Assembly (NCBI GenBank): GCA_964368425.1
Contig: CAYJAP010000028.1
Coordinates: forward strand, 1 to 8,552
DNA: 8,552 nucleotides
Reading direction: 5' to 3'
From: CAYJAP01 sp964368425
Lineage (GTDB): Bacteria; Bacillota; Clostridia; Christensenellales; UBA1242
Part shown: piece after piece, positions 6,158 through 8,552 of the stretch
Position numbering within the stretch: the first letter of the stretch is position 1
Layout of the letters: each line of letters opens with the position of its first letter
Notes under the pieces: generated by a model
Told to the model about the DNA's origin: nothing
What the model saw: only the letters and a program-made list of their open reading frames with translations
Databases searched by the model: none
Made by a program: the position numbers and the translations under genes

Positions 6158-6604
6158 GATAGACTGATATTATGGCGTAAAACTCTCGGTTTAATTGATT
6201 ATATACTACAGAAAAACAAACTGTTTGATTTTGATAGCAAGCTGTACACAGTAAAACTTAGGGTTAAATCAAACGACAGTATTTGTAATAAACTTGAAGA
6301 AACTCAAACATGTATACAAGATCTGTACGATGTTATAGGTATAAGACTTGTCTTACATTCCGAAGATCAATGTTACCAGCTGAGTGACAGTATAACAAGC
6401 CTAAAAGCTATTCGTGTCGATGAAATTAGAGACTATATTGCTCAACCTAAAGACACCTTTGGGTACAAGGCGATTCACCTTCGTGGAAGGTATAAAAAAC
6501 AGAAATGTGAGATTCAAATAATCGATATCAAAAATGATAAACGTAACGGCAAAACACATGATGCATACAAAAAAGTTATGGCTGAGAGATTGAATAACAG
6601 ATAA
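6155..6604 (+). CDS. small RelA/SpoT-domain protein, putative (p)ppGpp or related nucleotide pyrophosphokinase
   Basis: Small alarmone synthetases transfer pyrophosphate from ATP to GTP or GDP. Some toxic members of the family modify other targets, including the tRNA 3' end. This protein, 149 residues from the ATG, has the synthetase core only: LRVKSNDSI (35-43, nucleotide-binding Arg36 and Lys38), DLYDVIGIRLV (56-66) with probable metal ligand D59, DYIAQPK (93-99), GYKAIH (103-108) with the guanine-stacking Tyr104, and CEIQI (118-122) with probable catalytic E119. The usual Arg-Thr after this last motif is replaced by Ile-Asp. There is no hydrolase, TGS or ACT domain, and it is much shorter than RelQ or RelP (about 210-230), lacking most of the flanking helices. 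It stands alone between tRNA-Trp and a bidirectional terminator, with no obvious antitoxin partner. The family is clear; activity and substrate are not. Confidence 0.8.
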   Translation: MDRLILWRKTLGLIDYILQKNKLFDFDSKLYTVKLRVKSNDSICNKLEETQTCIQDLYDVIGIRLVLHSEDQCYQLSDSITSLKAIRVDEIRDYIAQPKDTFGYKAIHLRGRYKKQKCEIQIIDIKNDKRNGKTHDAYKKVMAERLNNR

Positions 6605-6607
6605 AAA

Positions 6608-6634
6608 AGAGGCTACTGAGGTAACCTCTCTTTT
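6608..6634. terminator. bidirectional terminator shared by the small synthetase gene and rny
   Basis: The stem AGAGG/CCTCT (6608-6612, 6625-6629) continues after one C-A mismatch into TAC/GTA with loop TGAG. On the plus strand it is followed by CTTTT and a T-rich stretch, and on the minus strand by a six-T run. It fills the whole gap between the two convergent genes. Confidence 0.8.
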
Positions 6635-6638
6635 ATTA

Positions 6639-8258
6639 TTATTTTGCGTACTCCACATTTCGAGTTTCTCGTATTACGTTAACTTTGATCTGTCCTGGAT
6701 AATCCATCTCTTTTTCAATCTTTTGTGCAATATCTTTAGCTAAGAACAACGCTTTTTCATCACTGATCTCGTCAGGTCTAACAATAATTCTCACTTCTCT
6801 GCCTGCTTGTATAGCAAATGATTTCTCAACGCCTTTAAACTCGTTAGCTAATTTTTCTAGCTGCTGCAATCTCTTGATATACGATTCTAACGACTCTCTT
6901 CTTGCTCCCGGACGTGAACTTGATATTGCATCCGCCGCCTGTACTAATACCGCCTCTATGCTCTCAAAAGGAACGTCTCCGTGGTGAGCATGTATACAGT
7001 GAACGACATCTTTACTTTCCTTATATTTCGCCGCTAACTCTATACCGATTGATATATGTGTACCCTCTACCTCGTGGTCAACTGCTTTACCGATGTCATG
7101 TAACAATCCCCCACGCTTAGCTATGTTAACATTCGCGCCTATTTCAGTAGCCATTAACCCTGCTAACAATGAAACTTCTATACTGTGTTTAAGAACATTT
7201 TGTCCGTAACTTGTTCTATATTTCAATCTACCTAACAGCTTGGTAAGCTCTGGATGCATGTTGTGAATTCCTATTTCAAATAACGCATTTTCTCCAGCCT
7301 CTTTCATTGTTTGGTCTAACTCTTTTCTTACTTTTTCAACCATCTCTTCAATTCTAGTTGGGTGAATTCTACCATCTAAAATCAATTTCTCTAGGGACAG
7401 TCTTGCTACTTCTCTTCTGATTGGGTCAAATGAGGATAATATTACTGTATCAGGAGTATCATCTATAATCAAATCAACACCCGTCGCACTTTCTAGTGCC
7501 CGTATATTTCGACCTTCACGACCGATTATCCTACCCTTCATCTCGTCATTTGGTAATGCAACGGAAGATACCGTTACTTCACTGGTATGATCTGCAGCAC
7601 ACTTTTGGATAGCAAGTGTTATTATTTCTTTTGACTTTTTATTTGCCTCTTCTTTGGCTTCTTGCTCAATAGTTCTAACTAGTATCGCAGCCTCTTCTTT
7701 GGCTTTGTCTTCTAACTCTATAATTAATTTCTTTTTAGCCTCTTCTTTTGTCATCTTAGAAGCTTTTTCTAATTCCACTATAATCTTTTCTTTTAGCTCA
7801 GATTGTTCTGATATTAATTTGTTTAGATTACTTTCTTTGTTGTGCAACTCTTCCTGTGTTTTTTCAATATTATCTAATTTTTTGTCGATAGTATCTTCTT
7901 TTTTGTTAAGAATATCTTCTCTTTGAATAATTCTACTTTCTGATTTTTGTATCTCAAATCTTCTTTCTTTTATCTCACTATCTAACTCTGTTCTAATTCT
8001 CAATGCTTCATCTTTTGCTTCTAGCAAAGTTTCTTTTTTCACTGACTTTGCTTCGTTTACTGCTTCTTGTATTATGTTAGCGGCTGTCTTTTCACTTTTA
8101 CCAGTTTTAGATCTTTGGACTACGATTCGTACAATATATCCAAGTGGCAGGAACAGTATACAGCAGATAACTCCTACAATAATTCCCGTCAAACTGGCAG
8201 ATGACATCAATGATAAGTAAAAAGAGTCGCTAAGAAGCCCGTTAATCATCTTTTCCAT
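6639..8258 (-). CDS. rny: ribonuclease Y
   Basis: Membrane-anchored endoribonuclease that starts bulk mRNA decay in many Firmicutes. In Bacillus it is linked to a degradosome-like network. The 539 residues show the full family architecture. The N-terminal transmembrane helix is at about 23-47. A long charged coiled coil runs from about 55 to 215. The KH RNA-binding domain carries GRIIGREGRN (242-251). The HD domain has LLHDIGK (385-391, H387 and D388), with HAHHGD (423-428) and AADAIS (441-446) as further probable metal-site residues. The C-terminal region ends in VNVIRETRNVEYAK. The start at 8258 has AGGAG (8269-8265) six bases upstream. It has about 20 more residues before the membrane helix than B. 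subtilis Rny (about 520 aa). The second Met (residue 4) is a less likely start. It appears monocistronic, with its own promoter and terminator. Confidence 0.97.
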   Translation of the reverse strand: MEKMINGLLSDSFYLSLMSSASLTGIIVGVICCILFLPLGYIVRIVVQRSKTGKSEKTAANIIQEAVNEAKSVKKETLLEAKDEALRIRTELDSEIKERRFEIQKSESRIIQREDILNKKEDTIDKKLDNIEKTQEELHNKESNLNKLISEQSELKEKIIVELEKASKMTKEEAKKKLIIELEDKAKEEAAILVRTIEQEAKEEANKKSKEIITLAIQKCAADHTSEVTVSSVALPNDEMKGRIIGREGRNIRALESATGVDLIIDDTPDTVILSSFDPIRREVARLSLEKLILDGRIHPTRIEEMVEKVRKELDQTMKEAGENALFEIGIHNMHPELTKLLGRLKYRTSYGQNVLKHSIEVSLLAGLMATEIGANVNIAKRGGLLHDIGKAVDHEVEGTHISIGIELAAKYKESKDVVHCIHAHHGDVPFESIEAVLVQAADAISSSRPGARRESLESYIKRLQQLEKLANEFKGVEKSFAIQAGREVRIIVRPDEISDEKALFLAKDIAQKIEKEMDYPGQIKVNVIRETRNVEYAK

Positions 8259-8304
8259 TTTTCTCTCCTATTATATTTTAATTGTGCATTTTTACAATAA
8301 AATC

Positions 8305-8333
8305 AATATATAGACTAAATATAACTCTGTAAA
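8305..8333 (-). promoter_or_regulatory. probable promoter of rny
   Basis: On the minus strand: -35 TTTACA (8333-8328), a 17-nt spacer, and -10 TATATT (8310-8305), giving a leader of about 40 nt. TTGTAA with a perfect TATAAT also occurs closer to the gene, but that -10 touches the Shine-Dalgarno and would leave no leader. Confidence 0.5.
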
Positions 8334-8336
8334 TAT

Positions 8337-8375
8337 CACATAACTACCATTAAAGATTTATGTGGCATACATAAC
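8337..8375. repeat. three alternating copies of an ACATAA motif upstream of the rny promoter
   Basis: CACATAAC (8337-8344), its inverse TTATGTG (8358-8364), and ACATAAC (8369-8375). The two same-direction copies are 31 nt apart, about three helical turns. They lie immediately upstream of the rny -35 box, where a regulator could bind. Function unproven. Confidence 0.35.
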
Positions 8376-8552
8376 GAATTATAATAAAATCGCATTTAAA
8401 AAACTCACGTTTAAATATATTGACCGATGAATTATATAAATATAGCCTAAAGTCTTGATTGATAAGCCTATATTATACTGATGATAACCTAAAGCAAGTT
8501 AAGTTAAAATCAAAAAAATTATATAATACACAAAAAGAGTATATTATATAGC
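8376..8552. other. AT-rich non-coding end of the window
   Basis: No open frame with a Shine-Dalgarno site and no convincing promoter or hairpin. Two copies of ATARCCTAAAG (8442-8452 and 8484-8494) are 42 nt apart. The next gene, if any, starts beyond the window. Confidence 0.5.

Noticed and set aside
6155..6604. Toxin-antitoxin pair with the small synthetase as toxin
   Set aside because: No partner gene fits in the flanking 175 nt upstream or in the 34-nt gap downstream, so a classical two-gene module is not supported.
1..8552. CRISPR array, insertion sequence or phage genes
   Set aside because: No regularly spaced repeats, no transposase or Cas-like reading frame and no phage-type protein was found on either strand.

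Overview
The window is AT-rich DNA with strong Shine-Dalgarno sites, sigma-A-like promoters and standard stop usage (TGG is read as Trp, and the Trp tRNA has a CCA anticodon). RNase Y, a PadR regulator and a bacitracin-type ABC exporter point to a low-GC Firmicute of the Bacilli. A Gemella-like organism is my guess; it is not shown by the sequence.

Layout. Positions 1-202 are non-coding and hold the promoter of the first gene. A 621-aa PadR protein (203-2068, +) combines a classical PadR winged helix with a linker of nearly 390 residues, partly acidic, and four C-terminal transmembrane helices. After a 140-nt gap with its own extended -10 promoter comes a tight two-gene operon: a BcrA-type ABC ATPase (2209-3150, +, TTG start) and an ABC-2 permease (3161-5215, +) with a very large extracytoplasmic loop of about 420 residues. 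A convergent intergenic region with nested inverted repeats follows. It includes the terminator of rnhA (RNase HI, 5335-5775, -).

rnhA and a tRNA-Trp gene (5906-5979, +) are divergently transcribed from back-to-back promoters. Downstream of the tRNA and a terminator hairpin lies a very small RelA/SpoT-type synthetase-domain protein (6155-6604, +, 149 aa). It ends at a bidirectional terminator shared with rny (RNase Y, 6639-8258, -). The last 294 nt are non-coding: the rny promoter and short repeats.

How the genes fit together. rnhA, tRNA-Trp and rny are housekeeping RNA functions. The accessory part is the PadR-ABC block. A membrane-tethered DNA-binding protein sits beside an exporter whose permease has a large outside-facing domain. 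The most economical reading is a sensing and export module in which the regulator is held at the membrane and could receive its signal there. The small alarmone-synthetase-like gene is a separate oddity.
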